A DNA stretch of 64,000 nucleotides, taken from assembly GCF_000332075.2 (NCBI RefSeq), contig NZ_ALVU02000001.1, positions 2,554,324-2,618,323 on the forward strand. Reading direction: 5' to 3'. This stretch comes from Synechocystis sp. PCC 7509 (lineage in GTDB: Bacteria > Cyanobacteriota > Cyanobacteriia > Cyanobacteriales > Chroococcidiopsidaceae). Positions 55,281-64,000 of the stretch are shown here, in pieces (positions within the stretch are counted from its first letter, which is position 1; every line of letters begins with the position of its first letter). Made by a program: the position numbers and the translations under genes. The notes under the pieces were generated by a model, which was not told the origin of the DNA, did no database searches, and was given only the letters and a program-made list of their open reading frames with translations.

Positions 55281-55324
55281 GCGATCGCACTTAAAATTAA
55301 CTTTAGTATCTACAATCCTAATCC

Positions 55325-55585
55325 ATGCCTCCTCGTTGGCCCCGCAAACCAGACCGCAAAGACCCAGCTTTTCGCAAGCTAGACGATAGAATGACCTTTG
55401 CTACTCATGTAGCAGCTTTTACCGCCATTAATTCGGGATTGTGGTTTTTTCACAACTTTAAATACGCTACTTGGGAATGGTTGCCTTGGTTTACAGCAAT
55501 TCATCTAGTAGTATTACTATCGCATTTAATTTATATTAGTGCGATCGCCGATTACTCCTCAGAAACACCGCCCAAATCCACCTAA
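55325..55585 (+). CDS. 2TM domain protein
   Basis: An 86-residue membrane protein with two helices (FATHVAAFTAINSGLWF and WFTAIHLVVLLSHLIYI) and the 2TM-domain layout, usually found as an N-terminal or single domain. The frame stops soon after the second helix. A different frame immediately after (PPKERLRTVEELSANKRY) looks protein-like, so a frameshift near 55571-55580 may have shortened it. Confidence 0.75.
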   Translation: MPPRWPRKPDRKDPAFRKLDDRMTFATHVAAFTAINSGLWFFHNFKYATWEWLPWFTAIHLVVLLSHLIYISAIADYSSETPPKST

Positions 55586-55662
55586 AGAAAGACTACGAAC
55601 AGTAGAAGAACTCTCGGCAAATAAGCGATATTAGAAAATAGAACTATTATTTACTAACTATC

Positions 55663-55968
55663 ATGGCTATTAACACTACAGAAGTAATAGAAAAACTCGC
55701 TTCAGAAATTGGCGAAAATGTGTACTTGGATATTGCTAAATGGCATTTATATTTATCCAATGCTCATTTACATACCCTTCTTGCCGAACAACTTTATCCA
55801 ATTCTTAGCGCCAAATCTTTAGATGAAGACCGGGTTTTACACATTTTGCAATCAATCCCAGTTAAAATTGGTGGCGGCAAAAAGGAAGTATCGTTAATTG
55901 ATTTTATGCCTATGCAGTGCCAAGTAATTTTGATGGACATTTTAGAAAAATATCAGCGCAACTTGTAA
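55663..55968 (+). CDS. DUF3181 family protein
   Basis: A 101-residue cyanobacterial protein: IGENVYLDIAKWHLYLSNAHLH and VSLIDFMPMQCQVILMDILE are the recognisable blocks. DUF3181 is confined to cyanobacteria and has no known activity. The ATG is preceded by no strong site. Confidence 0.88.
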   Translation: MAINTTEVIEKLASEIGENVYLDIAKWHLYLSNAHLHTLLAEQLYPILSAKSLDEDRVLHILQSIPVKIGGGKKEVSLIDFMPMQCQVILMDILEKYQRNL

Positions 55969-56049
55969 AAGAATGTTGAAAAAGTCTGTTGATTAGTATC
56001 CAATAGTTGCATTATTGCTTAAAAAGGGCGGCTAATAGCTATTTATTTT

Positions 56050-56067
56050 CCCCCTTTTTTAAGGGGG
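56050..56067. repeat. CCCCCTT/AAGGGGG hairpin
   Basis: A seven-bp stem with a four-base loop, followed by a G-rich stretch (TTAGGGGGGATT). It has the same C5/G5 style as 12351-12412 and lies between the convergent DUF3181 and murJ genes. Confidence 0.6.
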
Positions 56068-56194
56068 TTAGGGGGGATTGCCCTTAGAATACACGTTACC
56101 AGTCAAACCTTTTAAAACAGTCTCTAAGCAAAAAAGCATTTTTAGCTAAACAAACCAAGTACCGCTTAACATTCAAATCCTAAGCGGTTTTTCA

Positions 56195-57805
56195 CTACCT
56201 ACCGAGTTTTTGGCGGATTCTAGATATAAAAACATCAACTTCTGGTAACTTCATCTGCATCGCAATTAGAGCAAAAACGCCAATTCCCACTCCTCCAGCT
56301 AAACAAAGCTGTACTAATTGCTCTTTGAATCCATCATCGATCCAAACTTGCTGTATTCCCCAAAGAGTTCCCCAACTAGCTAAACCAGCTAAAAAGCTGC
56401 TTCCCGTCAAAGCCAAAATAGGCAAACTCCATTCAAGCCAGGGTAAACCGTGCAGTTTGCGATCTAGCATCCAAAATAACAGCAGCATCGATATGATATT
56501 TACTAGCACCGTTGCCAAAACTAAGCCCGGTGCGCCAAGGATTTTAAAAAATAAGTAAGCAAAAATAATATTAAAAAATATGCTTACCATACTGATGCGA
56601 AAAGGCGTATCGCCATCGCCCAAAGCATAAAATACTCTAATTAAAACATCGCGCCCAAGATAAACAAACATCCCAATCCCGTACATAACCAGTAAAGAGG
56701 ACACCAATTGAGACGCATTGCGATCGAAAGCTCCTCGCTCGTATACTACGCGCACAATAGGGACAGCGAGGGCGATCGTAATCGCTCCTAAAGGCAGCAT
56801 AGTTATTGCTGTAAGTAATAATCCCTGACGGATGCGCCCTTTTAATTCATCCCAATCTTGAGGATCGGCAAGTCGGGAAAAAATCGGCAGCATTGGTACT
56901 AATATCACATTAGAAAGAATGCCCAAGGGTGTTTGAATTAATAACCCCGCGTATTGTAAGGCTGAAGCCGCCTGTGGAATATAGGAAGCTAAAATCAAAA
57001 TCACGTATAGATTAATATGACTCATACCCGACGAAAACGTTGCTGGAGCCATGATTTTTGTAACTTCCTTGACTCCTGGCTGATTAAAATCAAAGCGCAG
57101 CCGTAAAGTCCCCATCCCTGACTTCCATTGTGCGGGGACTTGGATTAACCACTGCAAAACTGCTCCTGCTAAAGTCCCCCAAGCTAAAACCGCTCCCCCC
57201 AGCATTGCGTATTCGGGAGTTGTAACTTTTGCCCCTAATTGCCACGCTAAAACCCCCAAGCCAATAATTACAGTAACGCTCGAAAATAAAGGGCTAACCG
57301 ATGGAAGCCAGTACAAGTTAGCCGCATTCAATGTCCCGAAGCCAATGCCAATTAACCCCGCTAACAGAGCCATTGGAGCCATGATTTGCATTTGTCCGAT
57401 CGCAATTCCCCGAACTTCCAATCCGTGCGGTGTAGTATTTAACCCCGGCGCTACTAAGTCAATAATTCCTGGCGCAAAGAAAATTAAGGCGATCGTTACT
57501 AGCAACAGCAACCCACCGACAAAAGTTGTCACCGTCTCTACTAAAGGCGCAGCTTCCGATTTGGGGCGTTTGGCTAAAACGCTGACAATAGCACTATGAA
57601 AGGGCCCGTTAATACCGCCTAATAGCACCAATAGAAAGCCAGGAATCACATAAGCGTAGTTAAAAGCATCGGCAACTACACCCACACCAAACACCGCCGC
57701 GATCGCCTGAGTGCGTACCAACCCAAAAACTTTACTAATTAACGTTGCCGCCGCAACAATTCCAGCAATGCTAGCTAGAGAGCGAGAAGGGTTTGATTTT
57801 GACAC
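56195..57805 (-). CDS. murJ: Lipid II flippase MurJ
   Basis: A 536-residue protein with about 14 transmembrane helices. The MviN family blocks LISKVFGLVRTQAIAAVFG and RVFYALGDGDTPFRISM are present, together with the charged residues in the transport cavity. It moves lipid II to the outer face of the plasma membrane for peptidoglycan synthesis. The start is GTG at 57805. Confidence 0.93.
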   Translation of the reverse strand: MSKSNPSRSLASIAGIVAAATLISKVFGLVRTQAIAAVFGVGVVADAFNYAYVIPGFLLVLLGGINGPFHSAIVSVLAKRPKSEAAPLVETVTTFVGGLLLLVTIALIFFAPGIIDLVAPGLNTTPHGLEVRGIAIGQMQIMAPMALLAGLIGIGFGTLNAANLYWLPSVSPLFSSVTVIIGLGVLAWQLGAKVTTPEYAMLGGAVLAWGTLAGAVLQWLIQVPAQWKSGMGTLRLRFDFNQPGVKEVTKIMAPATFSSGMSHINLYVILILASYIPQAASALQYAGLLIQTPLGILSNVILVPMLPIFSRLADPQDWDELKGRIRQGLLLTAITMLPLGAITIALAVPIVRVVYERGAFDRNASQLVSSLLVMYGIGMFVYLGRDVLIRVFYALGDGDTPFRISMVSIFFNIIFAYLFFKILGAPGLVLATVLVNIISMLLLFWMLDRKLHGLPWLEWSLPILALTGSSFLAGLASWGTLWGIQQVWIDDGFKEQLVQLCLAGGVGIGVFALIAMQMKLPEVDVFISRIRQKLGR

Positions 57806-58095
57806 TGAATATATTTAAAAATACCTTAACTTCTATCCCCATTGGGATTTATAAATAATACCGCTCTCTCGCACCGTAGTCTGACAAGGTAAGTTCAAGA
57901 CATTGATTTATCGTCCAAATCCGTTGAGTTAGGGCGATCGCATTTATTAAAAATACCTTTTATGGCGATCTCTAAAAACACAAGCGCGATCGTAGTTCAA
58001 AGCACACTGAAGAACCGAAAATTATCGGGAGTATTGTTGAGTTGCATATATGCTAAGAAATAGCAACAGTGTAGATATTAGCAGTAACGGAGTAA

Positions 58096-58530
58096 TTGAA
58101 CCTCGTGTTTAGCAGCCCCCAACTTGATGGTAAAGAAAATAACTGGCGATACCAATTAAATAAATTTGTTAAAGCCAATCAACGAGAATTGGCGGCTTTG
58201 TCTTGGGGTTTTTGGCTGGCAAAAGGCGATAGTCAAGATACTTTAGGTATCGATCTTAAACCAACACCGCATTTTATTTCTTGCCCAAAAGCGGAGTTAG
58301 AAAAGCTCAATCAAAATGTGGATAACCACATCCAAGAAATTTTAGGTGTAATTGATGGCTATAAAGCCGATAAAGAAGTCGTTATTATTGCGATCGGCAA
58401 TAGTCAAATTAAGCTAATTCAATTTCAAAGTGAACCGCCGCCATCCCTTTGTTACGACGAAATTGCTGCCGATATTGACACTTTAGTTCAGTTACTAGAA
58501 CAGAGAATGCTTGAGCAAATCAAAGACTAA
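58096..58530 (+). CDS. Conserved hypothetical protein
   Basis: A 144-residue soluble protein without recognisable domains. Blocks include LAALSWGFWLAKGDSQDTLGIDLKP and HIQEILGVIDGYK. GGAG lies just before the TTG start; a GTG at 58105 is an alternative. I know it only as a cyanobacterial family. Confidence 0.6.
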   Translation: MNLVFSSPQLDGKENNWRYQLNKFVKANQRELAALSWGFWLAKGDSQDTLGIDLKPTPHFISCPKAELEKLNQNVDNHIQEILGVIDGYKADKEVVIIAIGNSQIKLIQFQSEPPPSLCYDEIAADIDTLVQLLEQRMLEQIKD

Positions 58531-58618
58531 AGTTAGACAAAATAAAAGCTGCTAAATATTTGACAAGACATTGAGTAATTGAATACTAATTAAATTTACA
58601 TATATTTAAGCTTCTAGG

Positions 58619-59104
58619 TTGACAAACCAAGTAGGAGTTTTGAATAGAATTGTTGCAGCGTTGTATTCAAGCATCGCCACTATTATTATTAGCAAAATAA
58701 TATTGAAAGGAGAGCAACAACAAATCGTGCATAAAATATCACCCGAAACATTGCAGCAAGCCGAACAACATGGGAAAAGCTCGGAAAAACAGGGTATGTT
58801 ACTGGAGGCGCTAGGTAAAAAATTAAACAATCTTGGCTTTGATATACAACAAGAGAGTAGCTTAATTGAGCAATGCGGTAAAAATTCCCAAAAACACGCC
58901 AAAGCATTACAAAAATATGCAAAATCTGCTCAAAATGAATGTGTAGATTCCACAGAAAAATACACTAAAGCGGGGGAAGAACACGTAAAAGCTACATGGG
59001 AATATATAAAAGCCATCAATGAGTATTTGAAGATAGCCCAAAAACAACTTAATGATTCTAAAAAAACCTACAGCAAATTGTTAGAGCAAGCTGAGGACAC
59101 CTAA
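58619..59104 (+). CDS. Membrane-anchored coiled-coil hypothetical protein
   Basis: A 161-residue ORF with a short N-terminal hydrophobic helix (IVAALYSSIATIIISKIIL). It is followed by a long helical region rich in Gln, Lys and Glu. Heptad-like KYAKSAQNE, KYTKAGEEHVKATWEYIK, INEYLKIAQKQL repeats suggest a coiled coil. The start is a TTG at 58619 with only AGG before it, so the true start is uncertain. No family is recognised. Confidence 0.45.
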   Translation: MTNQVGVLNRIVAALYSSIATIIISKIILKGEQQQIVHKISPETLQQAEQHGKSSEKQGMLLEALGKKLNNLGFDIQQESSLIEQCGKNSQKHAKALQKYAKSAQNECVDSTEKYTKAGEEHVKATWEYIKAINEYLKIAQKQLNDSKKTYSKLLEQAEDT

Positions 59105-59122
59105 CTTGCTTTAACATTTAAA

Positions 59123-59872
59123 CTAAATACCCGATCCATCAAAAAACTCTTGAATTGCCTTATCTCTAATTTGACAGCTAGAAACAATTGCCGCCGAGAC
59201 ATCTTTTGCTTCTAAGATTGCCTCGTGAGAAGACAATTGTTGATGATGCAGGTTGTCTACTTGTTGTTCTAATGCTTCGATGCGATCTAGCAAAGCGCGA
59301 ATAACCTCCGCCTCGGAATCTGGTAAACTACCGTGTTCGAGGGGATCTACTCTCACTCCCGCACGATAAATAATTCTACCCGGTACGCCGACTACGGTGC
59401 AGTTAGAAGGGACACTTCGCAGTACGACAGAACCCGCACCAATTCTAACATTGCTGCCAACTTCTATATTGCCTAATACTTTAGAGCCAGCACCAACTAC
59501 AACGTTATCCCCTAAAGTTGGGTGACGCTTACCGCTTTCTTTGCCTGTACCGCCAAGGGTGACACCTTGATAAATTAGTGCGTAGTCGCCCACAATTGCC
59601 GTTTCACCAATCACAACTCCCATCCCATGATCGATAAAAAAACTTTTGCCAATAATTGCGCCAGGGTGAATTTCAATCCCTGTTATAAACCGAGCAATAA
59701 AAGAAATCAAACGGGGAATAAACGGAACGCCAAGATGGTAAAGCCAGTGAGCAATGCGGTGAAACACAATTGCTTGGAAACCAGGGTAGAAAAATAAAAC
59801 TTCTAGCCAGTTACGGGCAGCAGGATCGCGCTCAAATATAATGCGAAAATCAGCTAGCAGTGTAGATAGCAC
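59123..59872 (-). CDS. cysE: Serine O-acetyltransferase
   Basis: A 249-residue enzyme that makes O-acetylserine from serine and acetyl-CoA, the entry to cysteine synthesis. The N-terminal helical domain (residues 1-70) is followed by a left-handed beta helix with hexapeptide repeats. Active-site blocks are DHGMGVVIGETAIVG and GGTGKESGKRHPTLGD. The start is GTG at 59872. The C-terminal tail is longer than in E. coli and may mediate regulation. Confidence 0.93.
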   Translation of the reverse strand: MLSTLLADFRIIFERDPAARNWLEVLFFYPGFQAIVFHRIAHWLYHLGVPFIPRLISFIARFITGIEIHPGAIIGKSFFIDHGMGVVIGETAIVGDYALIYQGVTLGGTGKESGKRHPTLGDNVVVGAGSKVLGNIEVGSNVRIGAGSVVLRSVPSNCTVVGVPGRIIYRAGVRVDPLEHGSLPDSEAEVIRALLDRIEALEQQVDNLHHQQLSSHEAILEAKDVSAAIVSSCQIRDKAIQEFFDGSGI

Positions 59873-59928
59873 GCCGTTATACCCACCTTGGGTAAATACT
59901 CCAATTTTTATTTTAGCGTTAAGTGTTA

Positions 59929-60417
59929 CTACTCTTGCACAGAAAGGGTGTATTTATACTTTGCCCCAGCATCGATCGCACCTACCCAAATAAGATAAGT
60001 TCCCGCTCGCCATTTGGCACTCTCAATACTAGCATCCTTGTTACTGCCCGTGTCATCGCCACAGCTAATACTATCTTTTGGCCCTTTGATAACTAAAGTA
60101 GTGTCGTTTCCTTTGCTATCTACTTGTACTTTCAAGCGCTCAAAACCTTTATCTAGTACCAATATATGATCGGGATTTGTATCGCCAAAACCAATACAAG
60201 GGCTATTATTGCGATCGCGGTTGGCAATAGTAGATAAAGAATAAGAGCCTCCAGTAAAGCCTGTAGCTGTGCCTTGGGCGGGTTTAAAACCAGGAGACAA
60301 AGTCATGGTGCCAAAATTAGCTGGTTGAGCAACTACGGGTAATGCACTAATAGCTGCAATCAGCGCTAACAAATAGCTGTTTTTAAATTTAACTAAGGGA
60401 CGAATAAACTTCATCAT
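59929..60417 (-). CDS. Secreted hypothetical protein
   Basis: A 162-residue protein starting at the ATG at 60417 (MMKFIRPLVKFKNSYLL). The signal peptide ends near residue 30 (LPVVAQPA). The mature part has two cysteines (SPCIGFG and SISCGDD) and a beta-rich layout (LKVQVDSKGNDTTLVIKGP, GTYLIWVGAI), similar in style to PPC-like domains. I do not recognise a specific family. Confidence 0.65.
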   Translation of the reverse strand: MMKFIRPLVKFKNSYLLALIAAISALPVVAQPANFGTMTLSPGFKPAQGTATGFTGGSYSLSTIANRDRNNSPCIGFGDTNPDHILVLDKGFERLKVQVDSKGNDTTLVIKGPKDSISCGDDTGSNKDASIESAKWRAGTYLIWVGAIDAGAKYKYTLSVQE

Positions 60418-60609
60418 AGCCCTGGGAATATTTCCCATAAAATATCTATCTATAACTACTCTAACCAATCGAATTAGCAATTAGTTTTTAGAAGTGACAC
60501 AGTTTACTCTGGCATACAACAACTTTTAGCAGAAGTTAATATTTCTGTACTTACACGCCGCAAATAAAGAGCTAATATTTAACTATTTATCCCCAAACTT
60601 TAATTAATA

Positions 60610-60771
60610 ATGCCTCCTTTTGTGCTGATTATCTTTTTGTTAATTGCGGGAACTTTTTTTACACAAATACTTGTACTAATCCCACTTAATTTGATCCGCA
60701 GCTTGAATTTGCCGGGGGGAGTGTGTTTAGCTTTGTTAGCGCTGGTGCTGGCGTGGTGTTTTGGCGAGTGA
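60610..60771 (+). CDS. Small hydrophobic protein (53 residues)
   Basis: This ORF begins MPPFVLIIFLLIAGTFFTQI and contains two hydrophobic helices linked by NLIRSLNLPG, ending CFGE. The arrangement is that of a small two-pass membrane protein that I recall as conserved in cyanobacteria. It lies opposite and adjacent to the DUF3352 gene, one base from its stop. Confidence 0.6.
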   Translation: MPPFVLIIFLLIAGTFFTQILVLIPLNLIRSLNLPGGVCLALLALVLAWCFGE

Positions 60772-60772
60772 C

Positions 60773-62440
60773 TTATTTAGAATTGAATTTAAAGAAAGCG
60801 CCACCTGTAAGCAAGTCTTCTTTGTTGTCATAACTGCTAATAGTTAGCGATCGCAAATTACTAAAAAATGGCTTCCCTGCTATTTCAAGCAAGCTAATAA
60901 TCGGTAATTGTTGCTTGACGATTGCTTGGTTTGCTTGCCAATCAACATATACATAGCCTGCATTTGGCTGCGGGAAAGCATTAGTACTAGCTAAAAATTG
61001 GGAATTATCAGCTAAAGAACCATTTTTATCAGTTTTTAACACTTGTTCCATCGCATCAATAGAAGTTGTAAAAATCTCGTAGTTGCCTACAGTAGTATGT
61101 ACGCCTTTGACTTTAGCGCTAAGGGTAATAGCGGAGGAACTTGCGCTTTGCGCCGCTACAGGCGTTAATTGCGTCCATGCAGAGACTTTTTGATTGGCTA
61201 AGGGTAAAGAAGTAACAGTCAATTCTTGAGCAGAGGCGATCGCATTTAATTTCTCTATTCCGGCGATCGCGCGATCGCTTCTTTCTACGACAAAAATCCA
61301 ATCATTATTTGGCAGCTTTCCTAGAGCGTATTCTCCCTGTACCCAATTGAAAATATCATCTTTTAAATTGATACCCCAACTTGCTTGTAATTGCGCCAAT
61401 GGCTTTTCAATTAACTGAGTTACCGATAATCCTGGGGAAACTTGCGCCCAAAATTGCTGCAAATTACTACTAGATAACTTACTTAAATCTACTCCAGAAA
61501 TCGCCAAGCTAACGGAGGCAGGAATATACTGTAAAGCCTTAGATGGTTGAGATAAAGTAGAAATTGGCGGTAAAATTTCTTTGTCTAATCCTGCAACTAT
61601 AGTAGTTTCTGCAAGTAATCCCTGGGGATTTAATTCAAGAGCAACAATTTGACTTTCATAAGTTGGTGATAGTTGATTTTCTTTTTCAGTCGACAAGCTA
61701 GGATAATTTAGAAAAGCTAACCCCACTTTCCGCGCTGGTAATTGCGCAAGTGCTTGCTGATACTGGTTAGAAGTTGTCAAATTAAGATCGGGGGCTTGGA
61801 CATTATTAATTGCTTCTTTTAAAACTTGAGGGTGATTAGCAAATAACACAAAATCATTCCCTACTACCGCCCCCGAAAACCCACCTTCACTTTTGGTTGA
61901 TAAACTTTCTAATGGTAAACGCGGACTATTACTTAATAACCTAATACCGTTGAATTCTTCAATAACTAAATTTGCGCCAGCGATCGCCTTTTTTGCAAAC
62001 AATAACTCTACAAAATCCCGGCTTTTTTGTGCGTCTTTAGTTGCTACAGCTAATACATAGCCCGGTTGTTGCCCATTACTAGGATCGCGATCGAGATCGC
62101 GGCTGGCAATAGCTGCGGTAATTTCATCTCCTACCCAAGGCTTAATATCTTGCTCGTAGTCAATGCCCGTATTCGCTAGTACGCTAGTTTTGAGTCTGTT
62201 TAATTCATCTTTAGTTTTGCGTTTTTCTTTAGAACTTGCTACCACTTGCGCCAAATCTTCTAGGCGATCGGGATTTATGAGCATTGATACCATAATCGGC
62301 GCTTGCTTAGGCACAAATATCGCGGCGGCGGGAGTCTTTTGGCTACCAATTAACGTTGCTCCCAAGCTCTTACAACCGCCAATCCCCGTTAGAAATAGAA
62401 CTACAATAACTAATATAGAAAAAAATGACTTTTGATTCAT
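60773..62440 (-). CDS. DUF3352 lipoprotein
   Basis: A 555-residue protein with a lipobox (LTGIGGC, Cys about 23) in its signal peptide. The body is the cyanobacterial DUF3352 domain: AIFVPKQAPIMVSMLINPDRL, YEQDIKPWVGDEITAAI and ISGVDLSKLS. It should be anchored to a membrane on the periplasmic side. The role is unknown; repeats inside the domain suggest two similar halves. Confidence 0.88.
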   Translation of the reverse strand: MNQKSFFSILVIVVLFLTGIGGCKSLGATLIGSQKTPAAAIFVPKQAPIMVSMLINPDRLEDLAQVVASSKEKRKTKDELNRLKTSVLANTGIDYEQDIKPWVGDEITAAIASRDLDRDPSNGQQPGYVLAVATKDAQKSRDFVELLFAKKAIAGANLVIEEFNGIRLLSNSPRLPLESLSTKSEGGFSGAVVGNDFVLFANHPQVLKEAINNVQAPDLNLTTSNQYQQALAQLPARKVGLAFLNYPSLSTEKENQLSPTYESQIVALELNPQGLLAETTIVAGLDKEILPPISTLSQPSKALQYIPASVSLAISGVDLSKLSSSNLQQFWAQVSPGLSVTQLIEKPLAQLQASWGINLKDDIFNWVQGEYALGKLPNNDWIFVVERSDRAIAGIEKLNAIASAQELTVTSLPLANQKVSAWTQLTPVAAQSASSSAITLSAKVKGVHTTVGNYEIFTTSIDAMEQVLKTDKNGSLADNSQFLASTNAFPQPNAGYVYVDWQANQAIVKQQLPIISLLEIAGKPFFSNLRSLTISSYDNKEDLLTGGAFFKFNSK

Positions 62441-62549
62441 ATCCCAAAACCACTTGCAAAAATTAATATTGACAACTCATCAACATCATGTATTCCCTTA
62501 AAAACTTCTAGGAATGCTAAAAATAAGTTTAGTACCAAGTTTGAGTAAG

Positions 62550-62909
62550 ATGTCAGCCCAATTTTCACCGCCGATTGTTTCCGTTAGTGTAGAAGAACTT
62601 GCCCAACATCTCAATAGTGGTGCAATAGAAGGATTGCAGTTGATAGACGTAAGAGAATTAGAAGAAATTGCGATCGCCTCTATACCTAATTTTACGATTT
62701 TGCCTTTGAGTCAATTTAACCAATGGGCGGAGCAAATAACTACCCGTTTCGATCCTCACAAAGAAACCTTGGTATTGTGTCATCACGGTGTTCGCTCTGC
62801 TCAAATGTGTCAGTGGTTAGCTAGTCAAGGATTTACCAATGTTAAAAATATTACTGGTGGGATTGATGCCTACGCTAGTCAGTGCGATCGGGGCATTGCT
62901 TTGTACTAA
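62550..62909 (+). CDS. Rhodanese-like domain protein
   Basis: A 119-residue single rhodanese domain starting at the ATG at 62550 (MSAQFSPPI). The active-site Cys77 lies in LCHHGVRS and the entry motif is QLIDVRELEEI. It transfers sulfane sulfur to thiol acceptors. An upstream in-frame ATG at 62514 would add 12 residues. Confidence 0.9.
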   Translation: MSAQFSPPIVSVSVEELAQHLNSGAIEGLQLIDVRELEEIAIASIPNFTILPLSQFNQWAEQITTRFDPHKETLVLCHHGVRSAQMCQWLASQGFTNVKNITGGIDAYASQCDRGIALY

Positions 62910-63059
62910 ATTGTTCAAGTCACCAAATCCTAGGAACAATTGCGTCTAACTAATACAACTTATTTGTTATCTTGTATAAACAGATTCAAATATTCAGCGA
63001 ATTTTTAGACAGAATCTTTGCAAGCTCCTATAAAATTGTGCGTCACGTTCGCTTCAGCT

Positions 63060-64000
63060 ATGCAAGTCAAGCTTACCAATAGACAACAACATATACTTTG
63101 GGCAACAATCCGCCATTACATCGCCACGGCAGAGCCTGTAGGTTCAAAAGCTTTAGTAGATGGGTATAAGCTGCGCGTCAGCCCCGCAACAATTCGCAAT
63201 GCTATGGGGGTACTGGAAAAAGCTGGATTGCTCTATCAACCCCACACATCGGCGGGTAGAGTACCGTCAGATTCTGGCTACCGAATTTATGTAGATGAAT
63301 TAATTACTCCTTCAGACATTTCAACTCGCCAGTTAGAGCAAATATTGCAATTGCGTAAAGAAGATTGGAGTTTGGAAACTTTACTGCAAGGTGCGGCGCA
63401 AATCCTCGCCACTGTTAGCGGTTGTATTACGCTAATTACGATGCCACAAACCAGTACCGCTAGTTTGCGCCATCTCCAGCTAGTACAGGTAGATCCGGGG
63501 CGAGTAATGGTAATTGTCGTTACCGATGGCTACGAGACACAATCGGCGTTGATGGAGTTACCTAGAGCAGAAGATAGTCCCATTGATGCGGAAGTGGTAG
63601 AAAGAGAGTTGCAAATTCTTTCTAATTTTTTAAATAGTCAATTGCGAGGGCAAAGTTTAGCTCAGTTAGCGGTACTAGATTGGAGTCAATTAAACTTAGA
63701 ATTTCAACGCTATGGGGATTTTTTGACGAATTTCTTAGCTGATTTGCATCGTCGCGCCAAACCACCCGCCGCAACTCAAATTATGATTCGTGGTGTATCG
63801 GAAGTATTGCGTCAACCAGAATTTTCGCAATTGCAGCAAGTAAAAACAATTATCCATCTGTTGGAAGAAGAACAAGAACAACTTTGGCAGTTAATATTTA
63901 CACCAGAGGTTGTAGGATTGGGCAGGCAGCGAGTAACAGTAAGAATTGGCGCAGAGAACCCTTTAGAGCCAATTCGCGGTTGTACGTTGATTTCGTCTAC
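63060..64000 (+). CDS. hrcA: Heat-inducible transcription repressor HrcA, 3' end outside window
   Basis: The visible 313 codons begin [20 protein letters not shown]. They contain the winged-helix DNA-binding domain ([36 protein letters not shown]) and the following GAF-like domain. HrcA represses groESL and dnaK-type operons by binding CIRCE. No CIRCE element (TTAGCACTC and its inverted repeat) is visible in the upstream 150 bases. Confidence 0.95.
   Translation, partial: MQVKLTNRQQHILWATIRHYIATAEPVGSKALVDGYKLRVSPATIRNAMGVLEKAGLLYQPHTSAGRVPSDSGYRIYVDELITPSDISTRQLEQILQLRKEDWSLETLLQGAAQILATVSGCITLITMPQTSTASLRHLQLVQVDPGRVMVIVVTDGYETQSALMELPRAEDSPIDAEVVERELQILSNFLNSQLRGQSLAQLAVLDWSQLNLEFQRYGDFLTNFLADLHRRAKPPAATQIMIRGVSEVLRQPEFSQLQQVKTIIHLLEEEQEQLWQLIFTPEVVGLGRQRVTVRIGAENPLEPIRGCTLISS

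Noticed and set aside
62910-63059. CIRCE operator upstream of hrcA
   Set aside because: No TTAGCACTC-N9-GAGTGCTAA or close variant is visible in this gap.

Overview
The window is a chromosomal segment of a cyanobacterium. GCGATCGC (HIP1) octamers recur throughout. Gene content is cyanobacterial: a long-form IspH, a SigB-type group 2 sigma factor, a peroxiredoxin-glutaredoxin fusion, DUF3181, DUF3352, DUF1400 and DUF2267 proteins, a fasciclin-domain secreted protein, and a PATAN/CheY-CheY-CheW-MCP-CheA operon of the Pil/Hmp type. The base composition is moderately AT-rich. The order is not resolved from this sequence alone. No CRISPR array, prophage, rRNA operon or large biosynthetic cluster is visible; one tRNA (Arg-ACG) is present.

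Layout. 0-1 kb: the 3' end of a GT4 glycosyltransferase. 1.1-5 kb: the clearest accessory region. A locus encoding a GIY-YIG (T5orf172-like) domain, a GNAT acetyltransferase with a PUA-like tail, and a separate ASCH protein is split by a 1.3-kb tnpB-only IS200/IS605 element. The whole segment lies between two exact 27-bp direct repeats, one of which is inside the 5' end of the next gene. 5-6.3 kb: a small protein/retropepsin-like pair, an ACT protein and a 53-residue ORF. 6.3-12.2 kb: a DgcA/DgcN-like pair (D-glutamate or muropeptide metabolism), ispH, argH, an LprI-like protein and a tiny basic protein. 12.5-22.6 kb: redox and stress genes (aldo/keto reductase, Prx-Grx, MsrA, GST, GlsB-like), a cation/proton antiporter, sigB and a HerA-like ATPase. 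23-27.4 kb: envelope and secreted proteins (fasciclin, DUF1400 hydrolase, SLBB polysaccharide export). 27.6-35 kb: the five-gene chemotaxis-like operon. 35.3-39 kb: ABC ATPase, membrane/HTH protein, holB and tmk. 39-47 kb: FHA protein, an adenosine-deaminase-like enzyme, CDF transporter, VOC protein, secreted protein, DUF2267 protein, orphan histidine kinase. 46-58 kb: envelope and glycan genes (WecG/TagA-type GT, WecA/MraY-type GT, serine hydrolase, NlpC/P60, GT2, MFS, MurJ) mixed with trx, fabG, ada-like, tRNA-Arg and moaC. 58-64 kb: hypothetical genes, cysE, a DUF3352 lipoprotein, a rhodanese and the start of hrcA.

Functional threads. NlpC/P60, the DgcA/DgcN-like pair, MurJ, the serine hydrolase and the WecA-type transferase all touch peptidoglycan or envelope turnover, although they are scattered. 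Prx-Grx, MsrA, thioredoxin and GST form a redox repair set. Two families of short perfect palindromes (GAGACGTTG-type and a 28-bp GTAGGGGCGCAATG-type) are dispersed between genes and look like small cyanobacterial intergenic repeats, some placed where a terminator would be. The most interesting material is at 1.1-5.6 kb.
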